Below, one piece after another: positions 1 through 7,749 of a stretch of 16,080 nucleotides of DNA (positions are counted from its first letter, which is position 1; every line of letters begins with the position of its first letter). The notes under the pieces are model-generated. The model saw nothing but the letters and a program-made list of their open reading frames with translations, had not been told where the DNA came from and searched no databases. Made by a program: the position numbers and the translations under genes. This DNA comes from an uncultured Prevotella sp. (lineage in GTDB: Bacteria; Bacteroidota; Bacteroidia; Bacteroidales; Bacteroidaceae): positions 1-16,080 of the forward strand of contig CAMTJK010000038.1 of the NCBI GenBank assembly GCA_947072805.1, given 5' to 3'.

Positions 1-49
1 ATTCGACCAAATATCTTTACAAATTAACTTTCATTAAGTGCAGTTACGA
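1..49. repeat. Left arm of a 49-bp perfect inverted repeat
   Basis: Bases 1-49 are identical to the reverse complement of 15918-15966. Past position 49 the match becomes imperfect: mismatches at 50 and 52, then CCTGCC (53-58) matches again, with only scattered agreement beyond. The repeat starts at the window edge, so its true outer boundary is unknown and it may be longer. It lies 3' of the minus-strand regulator gene. Identity over 49 bp is far beyond chance, so the two copies share recent ancestry or are kept alike by recombination. The element type is not recognised. Confidence 0.95.
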
Positions 50-265
50 ACGCCTGCCAACAGATATTCCGGAATCGCTAATCAGCATTATTATGAAAAC
101 AACCCATACATTATATTTTTGAGCAATGCCTTCCGTGCAGTGCGACGATACTACATAAAGTAAGATTATTATATTTCTACCTTATATTATCAGACATCCG
201 TAATTTAAAATCTTAAAGAAAAGACTTACGGAGATAACAAAAAATTACTGATAACACATGGCGGC
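50..265. other. Non-coding AT-rich stretch 3' of the regulator gene
   Basis: No convincing gene is seen here. It holds an imperfect continuation of the inverted repeat (50-58), a plus-strand TAnnTTTG-like box at 114-121 with no gene behind it, and a weak 7-bp inverted repeat (TCCGTAA 197-203, TTACGGA 226-232, 22-nt spacer). The last could be a terminator for the minus-strand regulator that ends at 266, but the stem is short and the loop long, so this is tentative. Confidence 0.5.
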
Positions 266-1393
266 TCAACCATTCACCACAGACCTTTTACGCCAGGTAG
301 AGGGTGAGCAGCCTACGTTCTTGGTGAATATCTTTATGAAGTGGCTTAACGAAAGAAAACCAGAAGCCTCGGATATGGCAGCCACTGTCAGTTCCGTGTG
401 CTCCACCAACTGCCGCTTGGCATAGGCGATGCGCAGGCTGACAATCCATTCGCGGAACGACATCTGATAAACCGTGTTGATGTAAGACGAGAGGTAGGTG
501 CGATTGGTAGCCAGCGAAGCTGCCATCTCTTCTATGGTGAGACCCTGCTGTCTGTAGCTTTCGTTGGCAATCCACCTGCCCAGCTGTTCCTTGATGCCGG
601 AATGATAAGCGGGCATATCTTCCATTTCGGACTCTTCAAATTCAGTATTCGCCTCAACAGTCATCTCCTTTTCCAATATATGCTCTACCTTCTCATAGAA
701 AAGGAGATAGTTAAGATACGAACAGAACAGATAGATATAGAAAGGAATGCTCGACAATATCCATAAAACCACATATCTGTCGGGGAGGAAAGTGAACAAG
801 CCGCATCCTACACCGAATATCATTGCCCACCATGTGAATATTGACATCCAGTGGATGTATGCAGCAATATCGTCGGAATGGGTATCGTCGAAAAGCCTTA
901 CCGCCTGGTGATAGGTATTTATAATCTTATACGACAGATATACGCCATAACTTATAAGCCACAGGGCCATGAGCAGCATTGCCACATGTTGCATTACTCC
1001 ACGTGGCAAACATAACAGAAGTGTAACGGAAAGGATATTGTATGCCAGCCAACAAGCTATACATTCGAGAAGACGCCTGACCGTGAAATAATTAGGATTG
1101 AGCAGCGTGATAAAGGCGCAACTGAAGAACCAATATGTAAGGTAATAGGTGGAGAGATTCATCATGACCGCCGCCTCATGCCACATGAACCGAGGGGAGA
1201 CAAACAAATGCACGGCATAATTGGCAGACAGTGTCAATAGGGCACCAGCCATGAGCCTGCGCGACCTGAGATAGTTTGCGAAGATGCGTTTGTCGGGTGT
1301 CCTTGCCACAATAAAGTAGAAAGCAAAAAACAGCATCAGCACTAAGGCTACGCCGAGAGAATTGTTGTATAATGCCTTATCAGAGCAAATCAT
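266..1393 (-). CDS. Membrane-anchored AraC-family transcriptional regulator
   Basis: A 375-residue protein with two halves. The N-terminal part (about residues 12-233) shows about seven hydrophobic segments, near 12-30, 47-66, 73-97, 109-129, 134-154, 181-203 and 206-233. An acidic linker (about 240-262) leads to a C-terminal AraC/XylS DNA-binding domain (about 270-372). Its first helix-turn-helix is around 285-305 (starting LTIEEMAASL). The second is around 336-360 and contains the family-typical stretch SGFLSLSHFIKIF, followed by GCSPSTWR. Fusion of a multi-pass membrane domain to an AraC reader implies a regulator that senses a signal at or in the inner membrane and binds DNA while anchored; the signal is unknown. 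It lies 85 bp downstream of a glycosyltransferase on the same strand and no separate TAnnTTTG box was seen, so co-transcription is possible. Family assignment is firm; targets are not known. Confidence 0.9.
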   Translation of the reverse strand: MICSDKALYNNSLGVALVLMLFFAFYFIVARTPDKRIFANYLRSRRLMAGALLTLSANYAVHLFVSPRFMWHEAAVMMNLSTYYLTYWFFSCAFITLLNPNYFTVRRLLECIACWLAYNILSVTLLLCLPRGVMQHVAMLLMALWLISYGVYLSYKIINTYHQAVRLFDDTHSDDIAAYIHWMSIFTWWAMIFGVGCGLFTFLPDRYVVLWILSSIPFYIYLFCSYLNYLLFYEKVEHILEKEMTVEANTEFEESEMEDMPAYHSGIKEQLGRWIANESYRQQGLTIEEMAASLATNRTYLSSYINTVYQMSFREWIVSLRIAYAKRQLVEHTELTVAAISEASGFLSLSHFIKIFTKNVGCSPSTWRKRSVVNG

Positions 1394-1417
1394 AATATCT
1401 TGACTTAATTAACGTCC

Positions 1418-1436
1418 ATCCGATATATGTTCGGAT
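1418..1436. promoter_or_regulatory. Short inverted repeat between glycosyltransferase and regulator genes
   Basis: ATCCGA (1418-1423) and TCGGAT (1431-1436) are separated by 7 bp. The repeat sits 25 bp upstream of the regulator start and 43 bp downstream of the glycosyltransferase stop, both on the minus strand. It could be an operator, perhaps autoregulatory, or a weak terminator. The 6-bp arms and the lack of a T-run make the assignment uncertain. Confidence 0.3.
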
Positions 1437-1478
1437 TAAACCTATTGCCATCTCAAATACTCTTTCTGATGAATGTCG

Positions 1479-2537
1479 TCAGCGGCAGACAGACTTCAAT
1501 ACCGCCGCCACCTCTGAAGCGCATATATTGTTGTTGAAGCGCGTCACTGCCAGTTCACGGGCACGCTCACCCATCTGCTGTGCCTCTTCCGGGTGTTCCG
1601 CAATATATCTTACAGCCGTCACCCATCCGTCCACATCGTAATAAGGCACGGAGATGCCGCATCCCTCACTGTCCACATCGATAGGAAACTGCGGATTGCG
1701 GCTGCACACCATGGGCAAGCCAAGTCCCAAAGCCTCCACAACGGTGGTAAGACCGACGGTATAATTGGTCTCTTCGCAACATATCACCACACAGGCTGCA
1801 CGGTTCACCATACATCCCAGTTCGTAAGGTATCAGCCCGTTCACGTAATTGACGTGTACGTTAGATCTCACCTCGAGTCCGCCTATCAGCCGCCTGTAGT
1901 CGAGAGTGCCCTGCGGCACATTCGGCAGATAGATGTCTATTTCGGCTCCTGCCTCATTGAACGCCTTAACGAGTGTCTTCATGTCGCGCCGTTCCTTGCC
2001 TGTGGAGACAAATCCACGGCGTGACGCCACGTTCTGCTCTCGCTGCAGGCGGTTGTAGAAGTCCATGTCTGGTCCCCAGTGTCCGAGATGTATGCGTTGC
2101 GGTCGGGCGTTGGGTGTGGCAAGCGAGTCGTCGATGAGCTTTTGGGAGAAAAAGAACATTCCATCCAGACCACGATAGAAGAGTTTGCCGAGGATACGGC
2201 GGAAGAAACTGGCAGGCACTACCATGGGCTGATGGTGCCATATCACAACAGGTCGGCGGAAAAGGCGTAGGGCACGCAGCAGCACAATAATCTCTATGCC
2301 CTGATAATGAGTGGCATAAATGGCATCGTAACGCTCGGAACATGTAAGTATCTGCCAGGCATTGCGCAGCATCATCTTCCATCTCGAGGCAAATGCCTTG
2401 TGGCGATGGTATATGGGTTGCACGCCGTACTCGGGAAGCGCCGTGGCACCGTAAAGGAAATGCGCAGGAAAGCGTCCTTCACCGCACTCGCGCACTATGC
2501 GCTGTATGTCTTGTGTGTGATAAAAATAAACTTTCAT
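1479..2537 (-). CDS. GT-B glycosyltransferase, family 1/4 type
   Basis: A 352-residue predicted cytosolic glycosyltransferase of the GT-B fold, likely transferring a sugar from a nucleotide donor to a lipid-linked glycan. The N-terminal half is divergent and includes WHHQPMVVP (about 100-108), in the acceptor-side domain. The C-terminal half has the donor-domain signature VGLTTVVEALGLGLPMV (about 261-277). The second glutamate of the usual E-x7-E pair is present (E268), but the position of the first (residue 260) is Thr, so the motif is degenerate, as in many Bacteroidota GT4-like enzymes. The start MKVYFYHTQD fits the usual beta-strand opening. It is divergent from the flippase gene at 2745 and is followed by the AraC regulator. 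Sugar and linkage cannot be predicted. Confidence 0.85.
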   Translation of the reverse strand: MKVYFYHTQDIQRIVRECGEGRFPAHFLYGATALPEYGVQPIYHRHKAFASRWKMMLRNAWQILTCSERYDAIYATHYQGIEIIVLLRALRLFRRPVVIWHHQPMVVPASFFRRILGKLFYRGLDGMFFFSQKLIDDSLATPNARPQRIHLGHWGPDMDFYNRLQREQNVASRRGFVSTGKERRDMKTLVKAFNEAGAEIDIYLPNVPQGTLDYRRLIGGLEVRSNVHVNYVNGLIPYELGCMVNRAACVVICCEETNYTVGLTTVVEALGLGLPMVCSRNPQFPIDVDSEGCGISVPYYDVDGWVTAVRYIAEHPEEAQQMGERARELAVTRFNNNICASEVAAVLKSVCR

Positions 2538-2609
2538 TTATACAAACGATAATGCAAACGAGCGGAAAGAAAACTTGTTTTCAATTTCCCGAGTGCAGCT
2601 TTTCTTCTA

Positions 2610-2617
2610 CAAAGATA
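2610..2617 (-). promoter_or_regulatory. Bacteroidota-type -7 box for the 1479-2537 glycosyltransferase
   Basis: The minus strand reads TATCTTTG, matching the TAnnTTTG -7 consensus of the Bacteroidota primary sigma factor. It is 72 bp upstream of the glycosyltransferase start. At the expected 19-bp spacing the upstream box reads CTGC rather than TTTG, so the -33 half is missing or weak. Confidence 0.45.
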
Positions 2618-2690
2618 ATGCAATTCGATTTTACAGGCAGTAAATTCCGGCGTTTTTCTCGCCTCGCAGCGCCTTTTAATGCCGTTTTTC

Positions 2691-2721
2691 TTTGATTATC
2701 TTACTTTTAATAGTAATTTTG
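2691..2721 (+). promoter_or_regulatory. Consensus Bacteroidota promoter for the flippase-to-cbiB run
   Basis: TTTG at 2691-2694 (-33 box) is followed by exactly 19 bp and TAATTTTG at 2714-2721 (-7 box, TAnnTTTG). This matches both boxes and the spacing. Transcription would start around 2727, giving a leader of only about 18 nt before ATG 2745. The A/G-rich stretch AAAAAGGTAAAG (2726-2737) would act as the translation initiation region. No leader structure, riboswitch or attenuator fits in this short leader. Confidence 0.8.
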
Positions 2722-2744
2722 CGTTAAAAAGGTAAAGCACCGCA

Positions 2745-4202
2745 ATGGAGTCACTAAAGGAGAAGACCGCCAAAGGTATGTTTTGGGGTGGGCTTGGCAA
2801 CGGCGTGCAGCAACTTATCGGATTGCTGTTCGGTATATATCTTGCCCGGAAGCTGGCTCCCGAAGATTACGGCATGATGGCAATGATAAGCATCTTCTCG
2901 CTCATAGCCACGGCACTGCAGAACAGCGGCTTTACTGCCGCACTGGCAAACATTAAGAATCCACGGCACGAAGATTACAACTCGGTGTTCTGGTTTAACA
3001 TCATCGTTGCCTGCATCCTCTACACCATACTCTTCTTCTGCGCTCCACTGATAGCCGAATTCTATCACACCGAGCGCCTTGTACCCCTCTGCCGTTATGC
3101 CTTTCTTAGCATCATAGTGGCTGGTCTGGGCACATCGCAGTCGGCTTATCTCTTCAAGAACCTTATGGCAAGAAGCCAGGCCAAGGCGGGAATGGCAGCC
3201 GTACTGCTGTCGAGCATTACGGGAGCGGTTATGGCGTGGCAGGGAATGGCTTACTGGTCGCTTGCCACACAAGGACTGGTGTACGTATCGTTATGCACCG
3301 GTATGCAATGGGCAATGTCCCCGTGGCGCCCTACGCTACATATAGACTTCGGTCCGGTAAGACACATGTTTCGCTTCAGCTGCAAGATTCTCATCACTAC
3401 CATCATCACACACATCAATACCAACGTGCTTAATGTGCTGTTAGGCAGATTCTTCACCAAGACCGACGCCGGACAGTACTTTCAGGCATACCAGTGGGAC
3501 TCCAAATGCTTCTATCTCGTGCAGGGAATGGTGCAACAGGTGGCGCAACCCGTACTGGCAGGACTCAACGGCGAAGACGACAGACAGCTTAACGCACTCC
3601 GCAAGATGATGCGATTCACGGCATTCGTATCGTTTCCACTGCTTTTCGGACTGTCGATGGTGTCGGAAGAATTCATCCTCGTCACCATAAAGGAGAAGTG
3701 GTTGTTCAGCGCCCATCTGCTAAGCGTGCTCTGCATAGCCGGAGCCGTGATGCCGCTGTGTACGCTGCTGTCAAATACGGTGATAAGCAAGGGGCGTTCA
3801 GATGTATATATGTGGTGTACGGTAATACTCGGAGCGGTACAGATAGCACTGATGGTTATTCTGCGTCACCACGGAATAAGCCTCATGGTTACGGCATATA
3901 CCATCGTAAACATCATCTGGCTGTTCGTATGGCACCACTTTGCCGGCAGGTTCACAGCCTATTCACTTGCCATGTTTCTTCGCGACACGCTTCCATTTGC
4001 CCTCGCCGCAGCCGGAGTGATGGTGGCAACAGCCCTGCTCACGGCGTGGATAGAGGTGATGTGGGTACTGCTCGCGGCGCGTATAGTGCTGGCGGCAGTG
4101 CTATATTTCGTGGTGATGAAGGTGGCAAGGGTAAAGATTCTCGACGAGTGCATGGCTTTTGTCACGGCTAAAAGAAAAGGAAATAACATAAAACAAGGAT
4201 AG
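2745..4202 (+). CDS. Wzx-type polysaccharide flippase (MOP superfamily)
   Basis: A 485-residue, very hydrophobic inner-membrane protein of the polysaccharide exporter/flippase branch of the MOP superfamily. It would flip undecaprenyl-diphosphate-linked oligosaccharide units to the periplasm for LPS O-antigen or capsule assembly. The N-terminus has the family-typical pattern: a basic/amphipathic lead (MESLKEKTAKGMFWGGLGN), then a first membrane helix and LARKLAPEDYGMMAMI (about 34-49). Repeated hydrophobic segments continue to about residue 475, consistent with 12-14 helices, and the tail is basic. Length is typical for the WzxC-like group. It is first in a close-packed plus-strand run and ends 3 bp before the cytidylyltransferase gene. 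No Wzy polymerase is found nearby. Whether the cargo is O-antigen, capsule or exopolysaccharide cannot be told. Confidence 0.9.
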   Translation: MESLKEKTAKGMFWGGLGNGVQQLIGLLFGIYLARKLAPEDYGMMAMISIFSLIATALQNSGFTAALANIKNPRHEDYNSVFWFNIIVACILYTILFFCAPLIAEFYHTERLVPLCRYAFLSIIVAGLGTSQSAYLFKNLMARSQAKAGMAAVLLSSITGAVMAWQGMAYWSLATQGLVYVSLCTGMQWAMSPWRPTLHIDFGPVRHMFRFSCKILITTIITHINTNVLNVLLGRFFTKTDAGQYFQAYQWDSKCFYLVQGMVQQVAQPVLAGLNGEDDRQLNALRKMMRFTAFVSFPLLFGLSMVSEEFILVTIKEKWLFSAHLLSVLCIAGAVMPLCTLLSNTVISKGRSDVYMWCTVILGAVQIALMVILRHHGISLMVTAYTIVNIIWLFVWHHFAGRFTAYSLAMFLRDTLPFALAAAGVMVATALLTAWIEVMWVLLAARIVLAAVLYFVVMKVARVKILDECMAFVTAKRKGNNIKQG

Positions 4203-4205
4203 AAT

Positions 4206-4658
4206 ATGTATAACAACAGAGTAGTAGTTTACACATCGGGCACCTTCGACATGTTTCACAGCAATCATCTGAAGATGATAGAGTATGCAAAAGGACTGGG
4301 CGACACACTCATCGTGGGCGTGAGCACCGACGAACTAGTGTGCAGTTACAAGCGTCCGCCCATCATTCCGTTCGAAGAAAGGATTGCCATCATCAAGGCA
4401 CTGAAGTATCCCGACATCGTCATTCCGCAGCGCTCGCTCGACCATACCGAGATAGTGAAGAAGCTAAACATCGACGTCTTCGTGGTTGGCGACGACTGGA
4501 CAGGCAAATACGACTATCTCAAGGACCTCGGCGTGACCGTCTTCTACTTCCCCTACGGCGACGGACTGTCCACAACAAGCATAAAGAAGGAGATTGTGGA
4601 GAGATACGACAACATAAAGGGCAAGATTGACAACCAGCCTAACCCCGACATAAAATGA
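4206..4658 (+). CDS. TagD-like cytidylyltransferase (CDP-glycerol/polyol or CDP-choline forming)
   Basis: A 150-residue soluble nucleotidyltransferase resembling glycerol-3-phosphate cytidylyltransferase TagD. It would couple CTP with a small phosphorylated alcohol to give a CDP-activated donor. Visible motifs are GTFD (12-15), HSNH (18-21) at the HxGH site, GVSTDE (38-43), VVGDDWTGKYDYLKD (93-107) very like TagD, and LSTTSIKK (121-128) at the C-terminal nucleotide-binding motif. The third residue of the HxGH site is Asn instead of Gly. Substrate cannot be fixed from sequence: glycerol-3-phosphate is the closest family function, but choline-phosphate or another polyol phosphate is possible. 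It starts 3 bp after the flippase and overlaps the SDR gene by 4 bp (ATGA), so the enzymes are probably translated together. Confidence 0.87.
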   Translation: MYNNRVVVYTSGTFDMFHSNHLKMIEYAKGLGDTLIVGVSTDELVCSYKRPPIIPFEERIAIIKALKYPDIVIPQRSLDHTEIVKKLNIDVFVVGDDWTGKYDYLKDLGVTVFYFPYGDGLSTTSIKKEIVERYDNIKGKIDNQPNPDIK

Positions 4659-5371
4659 AAACGGCAGTATTAACAGGCGGTTCGAAGGGCATTGGCTACG
4701 GAGTGGCAAGCATGCTCGTAGAAAAGGGCTACAAGGTGATAGCATCATACGCCCACGACGACGCTGCGGCGCATGAAGCAGCCCTACGGCTTGGCGGAAA
4801 CGCCATATTCAGCAAAGCCGACCACTCCGTGAGAAGCCAGACCTACGCCTTCGCACAGCTTGTAAGAGAACAGGCACCCGACGGAATAGACTGCGTGATA
4901 TGCAATGCCGGCACCACCGTGCGCAAAGACTTCACGGACACTACCGACGAGGACTGGGACAAAATGATGGAAGTGGCTGTCACCGGACACGTAATACTGC
5001 TGCGGGAACTGTTTGACATCATCAACAGCGGCTCACGCATAATATTCACCGGCTCCGCCATGGGCTGCCATCCGCACGCTACCGTACTCGGATATGGAGT
5101 GACCAAAGGAGCGATACACGCCCTGGTGAAAAATCTCGTAAAGGTATTCGAACCCAAAAGCACAACAGTAAACGCCGTAGCCCCGGGCTTCGTAGACACC
5201 GAGTGGCAGAAGAACAAACCCGAAGAGATACGGCGCAACATCTGCAACAAGACCGCCATACACCGCTTTTCATCGATAGACGAAATAGTGTCGGCATACG
5301 CATTCTGCCTCGACAACGCCTTCGTAAACGGTTCGGTGATAGAGATAGACGGAGGCTACAACTACAAATAA
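4655..5371 (+). CDS. Short-chain dehydrogenase/reductase of the FabG-like type
   Basis: A 238-residue NAD(P)-dependent oxidoreductase with the classical SDR layout: cofactor motif TGGSKGIG (7-14), NAG (84-86), catalytic Ser134, Tyr147 and Lys151 (YGVTK), PGFVDTEW (about 178-185), and a C-terminal stretch near DGGYNYK resembling the usual SDR ending. The position of the fourth catalytic residue, normally Asn in E-x-N-x-x-x-V, is Ala108 (MMEVAVTGHV), which is unusual. Despite similarity to FabG, its place between a cytidylyltransferase and LicD suggests it reduces or oxidises the small molecule that is CDP-activated, for instance a keto-sugar to a polyol, by analogy with reductases paired with CDP-ribitol synthesis. 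That role is inference. It overlaps the preceding gene by ATGA and is followed by licD after 10 bp. Confidence 0.87.
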   Translation: MKTAVLTGGSKGIGYGVASMLVEKGYKVIASYAHDDAAAHEAALRLGGNAIFSKADHSVRSQTYAFAQLVREQAPDGIDCVICNAGTTVRKDFTDTTDEDWDKMMEVAVTGHVILLRELFDIINSGSRIIFTGSAMGCHPHATVLGYGVTKGAIHALVKNLVKVFEPKSTTVNAVAPGFVDTEWQKNKPEEIRRNICNKTAIHRFSSIDEIVSAYAFCLDNAFVNGSVIEIDGGYNYK

Positions 5372-5381
5372 CCATACAGCA

Positions 5382-6185
5382 ATGTCTGAAAACAATATAG
5401 ACCAAGAGGCGCTAAGGGCACGTTTCAATCCCGACGGCTCACAACTGCGCCGCCAGCAGATGCGCATGCTCGAGATACTGCTCGAGGTGGACCGCATATG
5501 CCGCAAGCACAACATCAAATACTGGCTAAGCAGCGGCACACTGATAGGTGCCGTACGACACAAGGGATTCATACCCTGGGATGACGACCTCGACATAGAA
5601 ATGCTGCTGCCGGACTACAAGCGGCTCATGCAGGTGCTGCCCGAAGAACTGCCCGAAAACATGGCTCTGCAGACGCAAGACACCGACCCCAACTACTTCT
5701 TCTTCTACGCCAAGGTGCGCGACAGGCGCTCGCTGCTCGAGGAGAACACCGGATATGACCGCGCATGGAAGGAAAAGGGCATATACATCGACATATTTCC
5801 ATTCTACAAACAGCCGCTGTGGATTCATCTTCTCTCCGAAAAGACGTTCGGACATGTATACAAGATAATGCGCACCACAACGGGAACAAACGGACTGAAA
5901 CGAGTACGCATGCTCACATGGTTCAACAGACGCATAATATTTCCTGTGCTGATGATGCTCTGCAAGGTGTGCAAGGCAAGGGAGACATACGGACTCGGCA
6001 TTCCCTATCACGACGAAAGGCATCTCGAAGACATACTGCCGCTCACGGAAACGGAATTTGAGGGGCACATGATGCCGGTGCCGAAAGACTGCCACAAGGC
6101 TCTGACGCTGAAGTACGGAGACTACATGAAACTGCCCGACATGAGCAAAGTGAACCTTCATGTCAGCAAACTGGAGTTCTTCTGA
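5382..6185 (+). CDS. LicD-family phosphotransferase
   Basis: A 267-residue enzyme of the LicD family, a nucleotidyltransferase-fold group that transfers phosphocholine or a polyol phosphate from a CDP donor to a glycan; the eukaryotic relatives fukutin and FKRP transfer ribitol phosphate. The core motif is complete: SGTLIGAVRHKGFIPWDDDLDI (51-72), with the metal-binding DDDLD at 67-71. A second conserved region, KGIYIDIFPF (about 132-141), and YGDYMKLP (about 246-253) near the C-terminus are also typical. No signal peptide is seen. The middle region (about 150-200) is basic and hydrophobic and may sit on the membrane. With the upstream cytidylyltransferase and SDR it forms a donor-synthesis-and-transfer set. 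No LicA-like kinase is present. Confidence 0.9.
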   Translation: MSENNIDQEALRARFNPDGSQLRRQQMRMLEILLEVDRICRKHNIKYWLSSGTLIGAVRHKGFIPWDDDLDIEMLLPDYKRLMQVLPEELPENMALQTQDTDPNYFFFYAKVRDRRSLLEENTGYDRAWKEKGIYIDIFPFYKQPLWIHLLSEKTFGHVYKIMRTTTGTNGLKRVRMLTWFNRRIIFPVLMMLCKVCKARETYGLGIPYHDERHLEDILPLTETEFEGHMMPVPKDCHKALTLKYGDYMKLPDMSKVNLHVSKLEFF

Positions 6186-6214
6186 CACTGACAGAACTCC
6201 CATTCCAATAAGAA

Positions 6215-7747
6215 ATGAAAAAGGAAACTCTTCATCCTGTGATGTTCACCGGCACCGGAAGCGATGTGGGAAAGAGCATCATTGCCGCCGCCTTCTGCCG
6301 TATCTTCAGACAGGACGGATATAATCCCGCACCGTTCAAGGCACAGAACATGGCGCTCAACTCTTTTGCCACTCCCGACGGACTGGAAATAGGACGTGCG
6401 CAGGCTGTGCAGGCAGAAGCGGCGGGCGTGGACTGCCACACCGACATGAATCCGCTGCTGCTCAAACCACAGTCTGACTGCACATCGCAGGTGGTACTCA
6501 ACGGTCGTCCCGCCGGCACACGCTCCGCCTCATCGCTCTTCCGCAGTGAAGGAAGAGAGACACTGCGACAAGAGGTATGCAAGGCTTTCGACCGTCTTGC
6601 CACGCGCTTCAACCCCATAGTCATGGAGGGCGCAGGCAGCATGACCGAACTTAACCTGCGCGACGTGGACATAGTAAACCTGCCCATGGCTGCACATGCC
6701 GGCGCAAACGTTATTCTCGTTGCCGACATAGACCGCGGCGGTGTCTTTGCAAGCGTCTACGGCAGCATCGCACTGCTCACTCCCGAGGAGCGGCAAATGG
6801 TGAAAGGCATAATAATAAACAAGTTCCGCGGCGACATCAGACTGTTCGAGTCGGGCGTGAAGACCATCGAGAAGCTGTGCGGAGTGCCGGTGCTCGGCGT
6901 CATACCTTATTATAAAGACATATACATCGAAGAGGAAGACAGCGTGCAGCTTGCCGTAAAGTCTGTAACGGCGCAACACGGAAGAATTAACGTGGCTGTG
7001 GTACTGCTGCGCCACCTTAGCAACTTCACCGACTTCAACGTGCTCGAGCGCGACCCGAGGGTCCACCTCTTCTACACCAACAATACGTCAGAGATAGCAA
7101 AGGCTGACATCATCATACTGCCGGGCTCGAAATGCACCGTGGACGACCTGTGCGAACTGCGACGCAACGGCGTGGCACAGGCTGTGGTGAGGGCACGGCG
7201 CGAGGGAGCCACCGTGCTCGGCATCTGCGGCGGCTACCAGATGATGGGCATGGAAATTCTCGACCCCGACCACGTGGAAAGTTCTATAGAACGCGTGCCC
7301 GGACTATGCCTGCTGCCCACATCTACGCGCATCACCGGCACCAAAGTGACGCGGCAGGTAAGCTTCACGGTAGACGCCTTAAAGCACAACGACACCACAG
7401 ACAGCGGCAACGGCACACTGCACGGATACGAAATACATATGGGTACAACCACCATAGGCAGCAATGACGGCAGCAACCATTCTGCATGTAAGCCGCTGGC
7501 AAGGCTCGACGATGGACAACCGGACGGATGTTTCGCTGACGAACGCTGCATGGGCACATACATTCACGGCATTCTCGACAACTCTCCTTTCATCGATTTC
7601 CTGCTGCAACCCTATGCCGGCAAGCTTGACGAGACGCAGCAAACGTTCGACTATGCCGCCTTCAAAAACGAACAGTACAACAAACTCGCCGATCACGTGC
7701 GCAGACACATCGACATGGAGACGCTTTACAGAATAATGAAAGGATAA
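6215..7747 (+). CDS. cobQ: Cobyric acid synthase CobQ/CbiP
   Basis: A 510-residue glutamine-dependent amidotransferase that amidates carboxylates b, d, e and g of adenosylcobyrinic acid a,c-diamide, using ATP and ammonia from glutamine. The N-terminal ATP-using domain has the P-loop variant FTGTGSDVGKS (11-21), FKAQNMALNS (41-50) and the family-typical DIDRGGVFAS (171-180). The C-terminal class I glutaminase-like domain carries the nucleophile Cys338 in GICGGYQMMG and His451 in MGTYIHGILDN. Length is normal. The start MKKETLHPVM sits directly before the P-loop strand, as expected. It begins 29 bp after licD with no terminator, promoter box or riboswitch between them, so it is probably read through from the glycan genes. 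Confidence 0.96.
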   Translation: MKKETLHPVMFTGTGSDVGKSIIAAAFCRIFRQDGYNPAPFKAQNMALNSFATPDGLEIGRAQAVQAEAAGVDCHTDMNPLLLKPQSDCTSQVVLNGRPAGTRSASSLFRSEGRETLRQEVCKAFDRLATRFNPIVMEGAGSMTELNLRDVDIVNLPMAAHAGANVILVADIDRGGVFASVYGSIALLTPEERQMVKGIIINKFRGDIRLFESGVKTIEKLCGVPVLGVIPYYKDIYIEEEDSVQLAVKSVTAQHGRINVAVVLLRHLSNFTDFNVLERDPRVHLFYTNNTSEIAKADIIILPGSKCTVDDLCELRRNGVAQAVVRARREGATVLGICGGYQMMGMEILDPDHVESSIERVPGLCLLPTSTRITGTKVTRQVSFTVDALKHNDTTDSGNGTLHGYEIHMGTTTIGSNDGSNHSACKPLARLDDGQPDGCFADERCMGTYIHGILDNSPFIDFLLQPYAGKLDETQQTFDYAAFKNEQYNKLADHVRRHIDMETLYRIMKG

Positions 7748-7749
7748 TC

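Noticed and set aside
114..121. TATTTTTG, a match to the Bacteroidota -7 box on the plus strand
   Set aside because: No TTTG at the right distance upstream and only a ten-codon frame follows; expected by chance in AT-rich DNA.
6186..6214. Possible cobalamin riboswitch before cobQ
   Set aside because: The gap is only 29 bp, far shorter than a cobalamin aptamer, and no B12-box-like sequence is visible there.
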